From an uncultured Prevotellaceae bacterium (lineage in GTDB: Bacteria > Bacteroidota > Bacteroidia > Bacteroidales > Muribaculaceae): 64,000 bases of DNA. Numbering within the stretch: the stretch's first letter is position 1; the number at the start of each line of letters is the position of its first letter. The notes beneath the pieces were generated by a model. That model was not told where the DNA came from. It was given only the letters and a program-made list of their open reading frames with translations, and did no database searches. The stretch is taken from contig ONKU01000007.1 of the NCBI GenBank assembly GCA_900318535.1, positions 62,001 to 126,000 on the forward strand, written 5' to 3'. Positions 7,971 to 16,453 of this stretch are shown here, piece by piece. Both the position numbers and the translations under genes were made by a program.

Positions 7971-8013
7971 CAACGTCAAAATTATCATTTTACCATTTAA
8001 AACACTTTTTACC

Positions 8014-8502
8014 ATGAATTACACTTTTCTAGAACCGGAACGCCGCGAGTTGTGCCACCAGCGTGACAAAGAATTTCTGGCACTGTACAACCCCACCCTC
8101 GACGCCCTGCTCGAGCAAGGGATGAGTCCAAGCAAGGCGCGCCGCACAGCCGCCGAGTTCACCATCGCCAACGGCCGTCCCCACTATCACGTGGGACACG
8201 AAAGGGCCTACCGCTGCGTGTGTCACCTGCTGTCGGCAGCCGACAAGAAGGGTAACGGAGCGCGCAATTTCCGCAACCACGAAGGTATGGGCCTGGCCAA
8301 ACGCCGCCTGCGCCAGCAGATGTGGTTTGAAATCACCGGCCACGTGCTGGAACTCACCAGGCAAGGCATGAGCGTCGACAGCGCCATCGACCACGTGCTG
8401 GAACACTGCCGCGCATCACGCTTCTTCATCACCCCGGCCACCGCCCTGACCAAAATCTGCCATACTCTGCGCACCCGCACCTACCGGCTACAAGCCATCT
8501 AG
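8014..8502 (+). CDS. Unrecognised protein with two tandem helical repeats
   Basis: I do not recognise the 162-residue product. It is predicted to be cytoplasmic, basic and mostly helical, with no signal peptide. The halves look like copies of one unit. Around residues 8-74 the order is an R-rich helix, LLEQGMSPSKARRTAAEF, then RPHYHVGHERAYRCVCHLL. Around residues 93-155 it is an R-rich helix, LTRQGMSVDSAIDHVLEH, then SRFFITPATALTKICHTL. The repeated QGMSxxxA and xxFYxxxxxAxxxIxxL pattern suggests a helix-turn-helix-like fold, perhaps nucleic-acid binding. It has its own promoter and is followed 59 bases later by another unknown gene, the gap being a 7-base-period array. Confidence 0.7.
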   Translation: MNYTFLEPERRELCHQRDKEFLALYNPTLDALLEQGMSPSKARRTAAEFTIANGRPHYHVGHERAYRCVCHLLSAADKKGNGARNFRNHEGMGLAKRRLRQQMWFEITGHVLELTRQGMSVDSAIDHVLEHCRASRFFITPATALTKICHTLRTRTYRLQAI

Positions 8503-8517
8503 AGAATCCAGACCAAC

Positions 8518-8556
8518 AACTCAAAACTCAAAACTAAAAACTCAAAACTAAAAACC
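8518..8556. repeat. 7-base-period AACTnnn array upstream of the gene at 8562
   Basis: AACT occurs at 8518, 8525, 8532, 8539 and 8546 and AACC at 8553, exactly seven bases apart, with remainders CAA, CAA, AAA, CAA and AAA. The array ends six bases before the ATG at 8562. It is the complementary form of the TAGTTnn units at 3536-3592. Confidence 0.9.
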
Positions 8557-8561
8557 AAACC

Positions 8562-8972
8562 ATGAAATACCGCATCGACATCGTCATCGACCTGGATGAC
8601 ATTCAGCAAGCCATTTACACCGAGGGAGTCTGGCACCCCGCCGGCAACGCCACCGCCTGGGGCGTGAACCCGAGTAATGAACCCATCGTGGACCGCCGCG
8701 TGCGTGAAGGCCTTGACGACCTGCTCGCCCGCATGAGCGGCTACATCGTGAGCCAAAACATCAACTTCAACCTCGAGAGCCAAAACATCGTGCTGGGCAT
8801 CGAACTCAAGAAGCGGCCGCTGCTCTCGCTGGCCAGCGACCTCAAGAACGCCATCGTCGCCGCACTGGCCAACTACACGCTGATGTCGCTCTACGGCGAC
8901 GAGGACAGCATCTACGGCACGGCCTGGCGCCTGCACCGCGCCCGCGTGCTGCTCCTCCTGTGCCGCCCGTAA
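8562..8972 (+). CDS. Unrecognised small protein
   Basis: The 136-residue product has no signal peptide or membrane helix, and I do not recognise a family. It starts with a beta-like segment (YRIDIVIDLDDI), has an aromatic GVWHPAG turn and an acidic-basic middle, then the IVLGIELKKRPLLSLASDLK segment, and ends hydrophobic (RARVLLLLCRP). The gene follows the two-repeat protein at 8014 and probably shares its promoter, so the two are likely one unit. A strong terminator follows 35 bases after the stop. Codon use looks like the flanking chromosome, with no sign of recent transfer. Confidence 0.65.
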   Translation: MKYRIDIVIDLDDIQQAIYTEGVWHPAGNATAWGVNPSNEPIVDRRVREGLDDLLARMSGYIVSQNINFNLESQNIVLGIELKKRPLLSLASDLKNAIVAALANYTLMSLYGDEDSIYGTAWRLHRARVLLLLCRP

Positions 8973-9007
8973 AGGTTCACTTTACAACACACGCCTGCCG
9001 TCTTGAT

Positions 9008-9053
9008 CAGTTGGCCTCTTGCTCATGCTTGAGTAAGGGGTCAACTGGTTTTG
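9008..9053 (+). terminator. Intrinsic terminator after the 8014-8972 pair
   Basis: An 18-base arm starting CAGTTGGCCTCTT pairs, with G-U pairs, with an arm ending GGGGTCAACTG, followed by GTTTTGG. Confidence 0.75.
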
Positions 9054-9109
9054 GCATACACAAAAGAGCATTTTTTCGGAAAAACCACCGAGATGTTACG
9101 AAATATTGC

Positions 9110-9117
9110 TAAATTTG
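9110..9117 (+). promoter_or_regulatory. Possible -7 box for the C10 peptidase cluster
   Basis: TAAATTTG fits TAnnTTTG and lies 29 bases before the ATG at 9147. No TTTG is present at the expected distance upstream. Confidence 0.45.
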
Positions 9118-9146
9118 CCGAGAGAAACAATAATTAATTGCCATTG

Positions 9147-11534
9147 ATGAAAAATAAAGCTATGAACAGATTATTTGCTTTAATAATGATAGTGGCGTGT
9201 GCGGCTTTAACAGGCGGCAACGCTTGGGCTGGCCCCATCACCGAGGGGCAGGCCCGCAACATCGCCGCCAATTTCATGGCCAGCCACGCGATTCCTGCCA
9301 CGAGCTTGAGGATGGCCCACAAAGCGCCCAAGTTGAACACACCCGCAACCAATGCGGATGCAGCCTATTATACTTTTAACGCCTCGCGTGGGGGATTTGT
9401 CATCGTGGCTGGTGACGACCGCGTTCCCGCTGTGCTGGGTTACAGCGACAAGGGCACCTTTGACCCTCAGGATATGCCCGAGGCCATGCAGACGCTGCTG
9501 GAAGGCTACGCTGCGCAAATCAACGCTCTTGACCATGGCGCCAAGGCGGCGCCGCATTTTATCAATGGCAACGTCATTGCTCCACTGGTGACAGCCCAAT
9601 GGGACCAGGATGCCCCCTACAACCTCCTGTTCCCCACCCTGAGCAACGGCCAAGTTGCCTATGTGGGCTGTGTGGCAACAGCCATGGCCCAGGTTTTGTA
9701 TTACTGGAAATGGCCGGCACGCACCACCATGCCAATCCCTGCCTTCACTTCAGAGGGCGAGTCCATCTATATGCCCCAGTTACCCGTCATCAGCTTTGCC
9801 TGGGACAAGATGCAAGACACCTACCAAATCTATGACACCAGCGACGCAGCCCTTGCGGCCTCCCAGCTCTCGCTATACTGTGCCCAGTCGGTAGGCATGA
9901 ACTTCACGCCCACCGGTTCAGGTGCCTTTTCCTTTGTTATTCCTACAGCCCTTTCGACCTATTTCAATTACAAAAAAGAAGCCAAGTATGTCCAGCGCGA
10001 CGTTTACTCCACACTGGATTGGGAAGAAATGCTCTACGAGGAGCTGTCGTCGGGACGACCCGTCCTGTATAGCGGCAGCAAGAACATGAGCGGCCACGAG
10101 TTTGTGTGCGATGGTTATGACGGCAACGGCATGTTCCACATCAACTGGGGCTGGAACGGCTTGAGCAACGGCTATTTCCTGCTCAATGTGCTCGACCCCG
10201 ACACACAGGGCATCGGCAGTGCGACAGGCTCCTATGGCTACATCGAGAGCCAAGGCATGGTCATCGGTATCGAGCCTGGTACAGGGACGGCAGGCGGCTT
10301 GGAGGTGACGACCGATAGAGTCGAGGTCAAGAGCTATACCGCCACACGTGCTACATCGACCTACAACTTCTCCATTTCACAGATTACCCGATTCGTTAAC
10401 CGCATGCCCCAACCCATCAGTTTTGACTTTGGATGGGGCGTGTATGACACGAGCGGCCGCCTGCTTCAAAAGCTGAACACCAGCTATGCCACTGCCGTGG
10501 GAATAAATTACTCCATCAGTTCTGACCAGACGCTGTTGTTTGGCAACGGACGCAGTAGCGGTGTGTACCGCATCAAGCCCATCTACAGCGAGCGCAACGC
10601 CAACAACTGGAGGCCATGCGTTGGCGCCGAAATCAACTACATCAAGATGTCCATCCAGGGTAACAGGTGTGTTGTTATCTGCGAGGGCAATGGAGGCACT
10701 TCAAGCTACGAGGTCAATGACATCACCGTCACTGGAAACATGCACCCCAGACGCCCTGTTTACATCACGCTTAATGTGACCAACACTGGCGATTCCCGCA
10801 ACGACTTGATATACATGTTTGCCAACGGGCGCTTTGTTTCGGAGGCTTTTGTGGACATGGAAAAGGGCATGTCGAGCGACGTAAACTTCCAGTACACAAA
10901 AAGCACTGCCGGCACGGTAGATCTCACGTTCTCCCTCAACAGAGACGGCAGTGATCCCATCGCCACCAAGACCATCGTTATCGAACCCATGCCGGCCGCA
11001 CAGTTGAGCGGCACCATTGAGGTGCAGAACGTCGTCGACGAGTGGCGCGACTGGATCCTGGGCGACAAGTTCAGCCTGCAGGCTACCGTCACCAACAACG
11101 GCACCGAGACCTATAACGAGGACATCATCGTCTATCTGAACAAGTCATTGATGGGCTACTATGGCACTCCTGTTCAGAGCGTGACGCGCACGGTGAGCAT
11201 CAGCCCGGGCAAGTCGATTAATGTTGACTTCGACCTCGACAACGTGGTCGACGGATGGACCTATGCTGTCGAAGCATATTATTACAGCCAGGGGCGCGAA
11301 AAGTTATTGGATCTCACCAGTGGCTATACCATCTACTTCACCGAGACACCCACGATTATACGCGGTGACGTGAACCTGGACGGTGAGGTGAATATTGCTG
11401 ATGTCAATGCTGTCATTTCCGTCATCATGGGAACTTTCACCGACCCGAAAATCTTCTTGGAAGCCGACGTCGACGGCAACGGAGAGATCAACATCGGCGA
11501 CGTGAACGCCATCATCAACATCATTCTGGGTTAA
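9147..11534 (+). CDS. C10 family (streptopain-like) cysteine peptidase with dockerin-like tail, copy 1
   Basis: The 795-residue exported protein starts with a signal peptide (ending near GGNAWA) and a SpeB-like propeptide (about 30-130, with GGFVIVAGDDRVPAVLGYS). The C10 catalytic domain shows C175 in YVGCVATAMAQVLYYWKW and H317 in SGSKNMSGHEFVCDGYDG, then HINWGWNG. A beta-rich region of about 380 residues follows, and the last 58 residues hold two calcium-loop repeats (GDVNLDGEVNIADVN and DVDGNGEINIGDVN). Streptopain relatives degrade host and matrix proteins. An upstream in-frame TTG at 9138 exists, but the ATG at 9147 is the better start. Two paralogues follow in tandem. Confidence 0.9.
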   Translation: MKNKAMNRLFALIMIVACAALTGGNAWAGPITEGQARNIAANFMASHAIPATSLRMAHKAPKLNTPATNADAAYYTFNASRGGFVIVAGDDRVPAVLGYSDKGTFDPQDMPEAMQTLLEGYAAQINALDHGAKAAPHFINGNVIAPLVTAQWDQDAPYNLLFPTLSNGQVAYVGCVATAMAQVLYYWKWPARTTMPIPAFTSEGESIYMPQLPVISFAWDKMQDTYQIYDTSDAALAASQLSLYCAQSVGMNFTPTGSGAFSFVIPTALSTYFNYKKEAKYVQRDVYSTLDWEEMLYEELSSGRPVLYSGSKNMSGHEFVCDGYDGNGMFHINWGWNGLSNGYFLLNVLDPDTQGIGSATGSYGYIESQGMVIGIEPGTGTAGGLEVTTDRVEVKSYTATRATSTYNFSISQITRFVNRMPQPISFDFGWGVYDTSGRLLQKLNTSYATAVGINYSISSDQTLLFGNGRSSGVYRIKPIYSERNANNWRPCVGAEINYIKMSIQGNRCVVICEGNGGTSSYEVNDITVTGNMHPRRPVYITLNVTNTGDSRNDLIYMFANGRFVSEAFVDMEKGMSSDVNFQYTKSTAGTVDLTFSLNRDGSDPIATKTIVIEPMPAAQLSGTIEVQNVVDEWRDWILGDKFSLQATVTNNGTETYNEDIIVYLNKSLMGYYGTPVQSVTRTVSISPGKSINVDFDLDNVVDGWTYAVEAYYYSQGREKLLDLTSGYTIYFTETPTIIRGDVNLDGEVNIADVNAVISVIMGTFTDPKIFLEADVDGNGEINIGDVNAIINIILG

Positions 11535-11592
11535 ACGCCAAACCTAATAACATACCTGATCAGTCAATTCAATCACAAAAAACTATAGCAAG

Positions 11593-13956
11593 ATGAAAAC
11601 CAAGAGAAATCTCATTACCCTGATGTGCCTGCTGGCCATTACCACCGCATGGGCCAAACCGATCAGCGAGAGCCAGGCCCGCAGTATCGCATCAGCATTC
11701 ATGGCCCGCCATGAGATGCCGTCCTCCAGCCTGAAGATGGCCCTGAAAGCACCCAAGCTGAGCGCTCCCGCAACGGGCGAGAACGCCGCATTCTATGCCT
11801 TTAACGCCTCTCGCGGCGGCTATGTGATCGTGGCCGGCGACGACCGCGTTCCCGCAGTGCTGGGCTACAGCGACAAGGGCACCTTTGACCCCGAGGACGT
11901 ACCCGAGGCCATGCAGGAACTGCTGGAGAGCTATGTTGCCCAGATCGACGCGCTGGACAGTGGCGCCAAGGCGGCAATGCACCTGGTCAATGCCGCTCCC
12001 ATCGCTCCCATGGTAAAAGCCCAGTGGTCACAAAATAACCCCTACAACATGAAGCTGCCGTTCATCAACGGCAAGCATGCCCACGTGGGATGTGTTGCCA
12101 CCGCGATGGCCCAGGTGATGTACTACTGGAAATGGCCTGCCCGCACCACATGTGCCATACCGGGCTATACCTCCGAAACTTTGTCCATCATGATGCCCGC
12201 GTTACCTGTTGTGGACTTTGACTGGAACAACATGCACAACACCTATGAGACCAGCGACACCTTGAGCACCGCTGCCATGGCTGCCGCGACGCTCTCACAG
12301 TACTGTGCCCAAGCCGTTTGCATGGATTTCAAGACCAAATCATCGGGCGCCTATTCCAGCGACGTCCCCATCGCCATGATTAACTATTTCGGCTATCAGC
12401 ATGGTACCGAGTATGTGAGACGAATGCATTATACCACCAGCACGTGGGAAAACATGCTCTATGAGGAACTGGCCGCAGGACGCCCCGTCATGTACAGCGG
12501 CAGCAAGGCCAGCGGCGGCCACGCGTTTGTGTGCGACGGCTACGCCGGCAACGGCATGTTCCACATCAACTGGGGCTGGAACGGCAACAGTAACGGCTAT
12601 TTCCTGCTCAACGTGCTCAATCCCGACGAGCAAGGCACCGGTGGTGCTGAGGGCGCCTATGGCTACGTTTACAGCCAAGCCATGATTTTGGGCGTCGAGC
12701 CCGGCAACAAGGCTGACGTGCTAGAAGTCACCGACAAGTACATCGAGCTGGAGTCCATCAACGGCAACCGCACGACGCTCCAGCAGAACTTCACCCTGAC
12801 GCAGCTCACCCACTTCCTGAACCACAATTCCGAGTCGATCGGCTTTGACTACGGCTGGGCGCTGTATCAGGGCAACAACAGGCTGAACATCCTGCTCACC
12901 GGCACGAAGGACAATCTGGACAGCTATTACTACACCAAGATATCCAGGACGCTGTCGTTTGGCGCCAACATCTCCAGCGGCACTTATCGCATCGTGCCCA
13001 TCTACAGCGAGATCGGTGCCAATGCATGGAAACCGTGCATCGCCTCTGACATCAACTACATCGAGGTGACCATCAACGGCAACTACTGCACAGCGACGTG
13101 CTACGGCAACTACTGCACCCCCGATTATCAGCTCAACAACATCAGCGTGACGGGACACATGCACCCCAACCGTCCCATCAACATCACCCTGAACGTGACC
13201 AACAAAGGCAACACGGTCAACGACCTGATCTACATGTTCGCCAACAGCCAGTTCTATGGTGCCGCATTTGTTGACCTGGAGAAAGGCGCATCGGGCAACG
13301 TGGACTTCATGTACCTGAGCGAGAATGCCCGTCCGGTCTATCTGACTTTCAGCCTCGATGAGGAGGGCAATAATATCATCGGTTCACAGTACATCACGCT
13401 CAACGAGATGCCTACCGCCACGCTGAGCGGCACTGCCTACCCGCTGAATGTCACCGATGCGGCCAACAGGATCATCACCAGCGACAAGTTCAGCCTGAAT
13501 GTCACGGTCACCAACAACGGTACCGCTACCTATAACGAGGACATCATCGTCAAGCTCTACAAGCACATCTATGGCAACTACGGCACCCTGGTACAGACCC
13601 AGACCCAGACCATCAGCCTGGACAGGCGCCAAAACACAAGTCTGCACTTCGACCTGGACAATGTGATGGACAACTGGCAGTACTTCGTCAAGGTTTACTA
13701 TTACAGCGCCGGCGAAGAGGTATCCCTGTGCGGAACGGGCACCCACACCATCGTCTTCCCGAGCTCATCTGCCCTGCCTGACGGGGACGTGAACGGTGAC
13801 GGTGAGGTGAACATCGCCGACATCAATGCTATCATCAACATCATCCTGGGTGGCAACGCCTCTCCCGAAGTGCGACAGCGCGCCGATGTGGACAAGAACA
13901 CCGAAATCAACATCGCCGATGTGAATGCCATCATCAACATTATCCAGAAGAATTAG
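11593..13956 (+). CDS. C10 family cysteine peptidase with dockerin-like tail, copy 2
   Basis: The 787-residue paralogue of its neighbours has the same architecture: signal peptide to about residue 21, propeptide, C10 domain with C167 in HVGCVATAMAQVMYYWKW and H310 in SGSKASGGHAFVCDGYAG, a beta-rich middle and two dockerin-like repeats at about 728-787. The start lies 58 bases after the stop of copy 1 and no promoter box is evident, so co-transcription is likely. It differs from copy 1 mainly in the beta-rich middle (about 360-720), which suggests that binding targets rather than catalysis have diverged. The tail motif GDVNGDGEVNIADINAIINI is almost identical to that of the other copies. Confidence 0.9.
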   Translation: MKTKRNLITLMCLLAITTAWAKPISESQARSIASAFMARHEMPSSSLKMALKAPKLSAPATGENAAFYAFNASRGGYVIVAGDDRVPAVLGYSDKGTFDPEDVPEAMQELLESYVAQIDALDSGAKAAMHLVNAAPIAPMVKAQWSQNNPYNMKLPFINGKHAHVGCVATAMAQVMYYWKWPARTTCAIPGYTSETLSIMMPALPVVDFDWNNMHNTYETSDTLSTAAMAAATLSQYCAQAVCMDFKTKSSGAYSSDVPIAMINYFGYQHGTEYVRRMHYTTSTWENMLYEELAAGRPVMYSGSKASGGHAFVCDGYAGNGMFHINWGWNGNSNGYFLLNVLNPDEQGTGGAEGAYGYVYSQAMILGVEPGNKADVLEVTDKYIELESINGNRTTLQQNFTLTQLTHFLNHNSESIGFDYGWALYQGNNRLNILLTGTKDNLDSYYYTKISRTLSFGANISSGTYRIVPIYSEIGANAWKPCIASDINYIEVTINGNYCTATCYGNYCTPDYQLNNISVTGHMHPNRPINITLNVTNKGNTVNDLIYMFANSQFYGAAFVDLEKGASGNVDFMYLSENARPVYLTFSLDEEGNNIIGSQYITLNEMPTATLSGTAYPLNVTDAANRIITSDKFSLNVTVTNNGTATYNEDIIVKLYKHIYGNYGTLVQTQTQTISLDRRQNTSLHFDLDNVMDNWQYFVKVYYYSAGEEVSLCGTGTHTIVFPSSSALPDGDVNGDGEVNIADINAIINIILGGNASPEVRQRADVDKNTEINIADVNAIINIIQKN

Positions 13957-14004
13957 ACTTTGTGGCTATCAATAAAAAATTATTACTCTAACACCTTTAA
14001 AAAA

Positions 14005-16365
14005 ATGAGAAATAGGAGAACGATCTTTGTGATGATGTGCCTGCTGGCCATCGCCACAGCATGGGCTGCACCCGTCAACGAGAATCAGGCCCGCAACATC
14101 GCTGCCAGCTTCATGGCCAACCACTCGATGCGGTCGACCAGCCTGAGAATGGCCCACAAGGCTCCAATGGTAAAGACTGCCGGAGCCGACAATGCGGCCT
14201 ATTACGTGTTCAACGCCACCTCAGGAGGCTTTGTTATTGTTGCCGGTGACGACCGTGCGCCCGAAGTGTTGGGCTACAGTGACAAGGGCACATTCGACAT
14301 CGAGACTGTGCCCGAGGCCATGCAGGAGATGTTGGAAGGCTATGAAGCCCAAATCAATGCTTTGGCATTGGGTGCTAAACCCGCTTCACGCAGCACATCG
14401 GGTCCAGCCATCCGTCCGCTGGTAACCGCCTCCTGGTCTCAAAATGCACCCTATAACACCATGTTGCCCACGCTCAACAATGGTCAACAGGCTGTTGCCG
14501 GTTGTGTAGCTACAGCGATGGCCCAGGTGCTGTATTACTGGAAGCAGCCAACCATCAGCACTGCGATTCCCGAGTACACCTCTCAGAGTCTTGGCATCTA
14601 CATGCCTGAACTCCCAGCGGCAGAATTCAACTGGGAAGCAATGCAAGACGTCTACTTGAGCAGCGACACCCAGAGCGAGGGCGCCCTCGCGGCTGCCCAG
14701 TTGACACTCTACTGCGCCCAATCAGTCAAGATGAACTTCCTGTATGGCACATCAGGAGCCAACACGGGTCATATTCCCAATGCCATTTCCACATATTTCG
14801 GCTACAAGCGCAGCGCCCACTGCGAGTATCGCGAGAATTACTCCACCCAAGGTTGGAACAACCTCGTTTACAGCGAGTTGACCGAGGGCCGTCCTGTCAT
14901 CTACAGCGGCAGCAAAGCCAGCGGCGGTCACGCCTTTATCTGTGACGGCTATGACGGTGAAGGCATGTTCCACATCAACTGGGGCTGGGACGGCATGAGC
15001 AACGGCTATTACCTGCTCAACGTGCTCAATCCCGACGCCCAGGGCACCGGCAGCGCAAGCGAAGCTTACGGCTACATCTATGGCCAGTATATTGTTGCCG
15101 GTATCGAGCCTGGCGAGGGAAACAGCGAGTTTGCACTTACCGCAGGCGATGTTGCGCTCAACAGCGCTGTCACAAGCCGCGTGTCGAACAATGCTAACTT
15201 CTCAGCAAATGTAAATGGCAAATTCTTCAACTATACCGCCGAGACGATGAGTGTCAGCTTTGGCTGGGGTCTCTATCAAGACGATGAGCTGATTTCGGTT
15301 CTTTTCAATAGCGCCATCTCTTCGCTCCCGCCCAACTATTACATGACCACCAACAACCAAGAGTTGAATTTCGGTAAAGGCATCACCAGCGGCACCTACC
15401 GCATTGTGCCTATGTATAGTGAGTTGTATGCCAACAACTGGCGTCCGTGTAAGGGTGCCGAAGTAAATTACATTGAGGTGACCATCGACGGCGACGAGTG
15501 CACCGTCATCGGGCAGGGCACTGCAGGCGCTCGAGACTATGTGGTTAACAGCATCACCTGTAACGGCTCGTTGCACCATGGCCGCCCCGTGGATCTTGCG
15601 GTTAACATGACCAACAACGGCTACTCACAAAACGACCTGCTCTACATGTCCGTTAACGGATCGTTCTACTCATCAGCCTATCTGGGCCTCGAACATGGCG
15701 AGACCGATGACATCATGTTCAGGTTCCTGCCCACAACAGCCGGCACCTACACGTGTACCTTCTCGTTTAACCAGGACGGCAGCGATCCCATCGCCATCAC
15801 AACGATCACTGTGGATGAGATGCCCGCCGCCAATCTGAGCATAACTTCTGAGGTGCTCAACGTCACCGACGCCCAGAACCGCATTGTGACCAGTGACAAG
15901 TTCAGCCTGAAACTTAACATCACTAACAACGGTGCTACAGCCTATAACGATGACATCACGGTGAAACTTTACAGGAGAAGCAACGGCAACTCGGGCAGCA
16001 ATGTACAGGTAATGAACCAGCTCGTCAATGTCCCGGCAGGTCAATCCACTATGGTGCAGTTCGACATGGACAATGTCATGGATGGCTGGGAGTACTTCGC
16101 CGCTATATACTATTATAGCGCAGGGCAGATGGTTCGGTCCACAACCACACAGTTCTACACCATTGTATTCCCTGCCGAACCCCAATTCACCGAAGGTGAC
16201 GTGAACAACGACGGCGCAGTTAACATCGCTGATGTCACTGCCCTGATCGATTACCTGTTGGGCAGCGGAAATGCGGTCAACGAACTCGCCGCCGACGTGA
16301 ACGGCGACCAGAGCATCAACATTGCCGACGTTACGGCGTTGATTGACATGCTCCTGAGCAACTAA
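14005..16365 (+). CDS. C10 family cysteine peptidase with dockerin-like tail, copy 3
   Basis: The third tandem copy has 786 residues from the ATG at 14005. An upstream TTG at 13960 would add 15 residues before the signal peptide and is unlikely. C167 lies in AVAGCVATAMAQVLYYWKQ, H309 in SGSKASGGHAFICDGYDG, and HINWGWDG follows. The tail has two repeats (GDVNNDGAVNIADVT and DVNGDQSINIADVT), ending in ALIDMLLSN. That ending is shared with the CotH-like protein encoded next, so the tails of copy 3 and CotH are closer to each other than to copies 1 and 2. The gap to copy 2 is 48 bases. Both catalytic residues are intact, so it should be active. Confidence 0.9.
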   Translation: MRNRRTIFVMMCLLAIATAWAAPVNENQARNIAASFMANHSMRSTSLRMAHKAPMVKTAGADNAAYYVFNATSGGFVIVAGDDRAPEVLGYSDKGTFDIETVPEAMQEMLEGYEAQINALALGAKPASRSTSGPAIRPLVTASWSQNAPYNTMLPTLNNGQQAVAGCVATAMAQVLYYWKQPTISTAIPEYTSQSLGIYMPELPAAEFNWEAMQDVYLSSDTQSEGALAAAQLTLYCAQSVKMNFLYGTSGANTGHIPNAISTYFGYKRSAHCEYRENYSTQGWNNLVYSELTEGRPVIYSGSKASGGHAFICDGYDGEGMFHINWGWDGMSNGYYLLNVLNPDAQGTGSASEAYGYIYGQYIVAGIEPGEGNSEFALTAGDVALNSAVTSRVSNNANFSANVNGKFFNYTAETMSVSFGWGLYQDDELISVLFNSAISSLPPNYYMTTNNQELNFGKGITSGTYRIVPMYSELYANNWRPCKGAEVNYIEVTIDGDECTVIGQGTAGARDYVVNSITCNGSLHHGRPVDLAVNMTNNGYSQNDLLYMSVNGSFYSSAYLGLEHGETDDIMFRFLPTTAGTYTCTFSFNQDGSDPIAITTITVDEMPAANLSITSEVLNVTDAQNRIVTSDKFSLKLNITNNGATAYNDDITVKLYRRSNGNSGSNVQVMNQLVNVPAGQSTMVQFDMDNVMDGWEYFAAIYYYSAGQMVRSTTTQFYTIVFPAEPQFTEGDVNNDGAVNIADVTALIDYLLGSGNAVNELAADVNGDQSINIADVTALIDMLLSN

Positions 16366-16392
16366 GCTATCTGGAATTAACGGGCTAAGTAA

Positions 16393-16423
16393 TTTGCTAT
16401 AGTGCAAAAAATGATTACCTTTG
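16393..16423 (+). promoter_or_regulatory. Bacteroidetes-type promoter for the CotH-like gene
   Basis: TTTG (16393-16396), 19 bases, then TACCTTTG (16416-16423), about 30 bases before the ATG at 16454. It separates the CotH gene from the peptidase run. Confidence 0.8.
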
Positions 16424-16453
16424 CCTGCAATAATTCAATCCTATAGCTTAATT

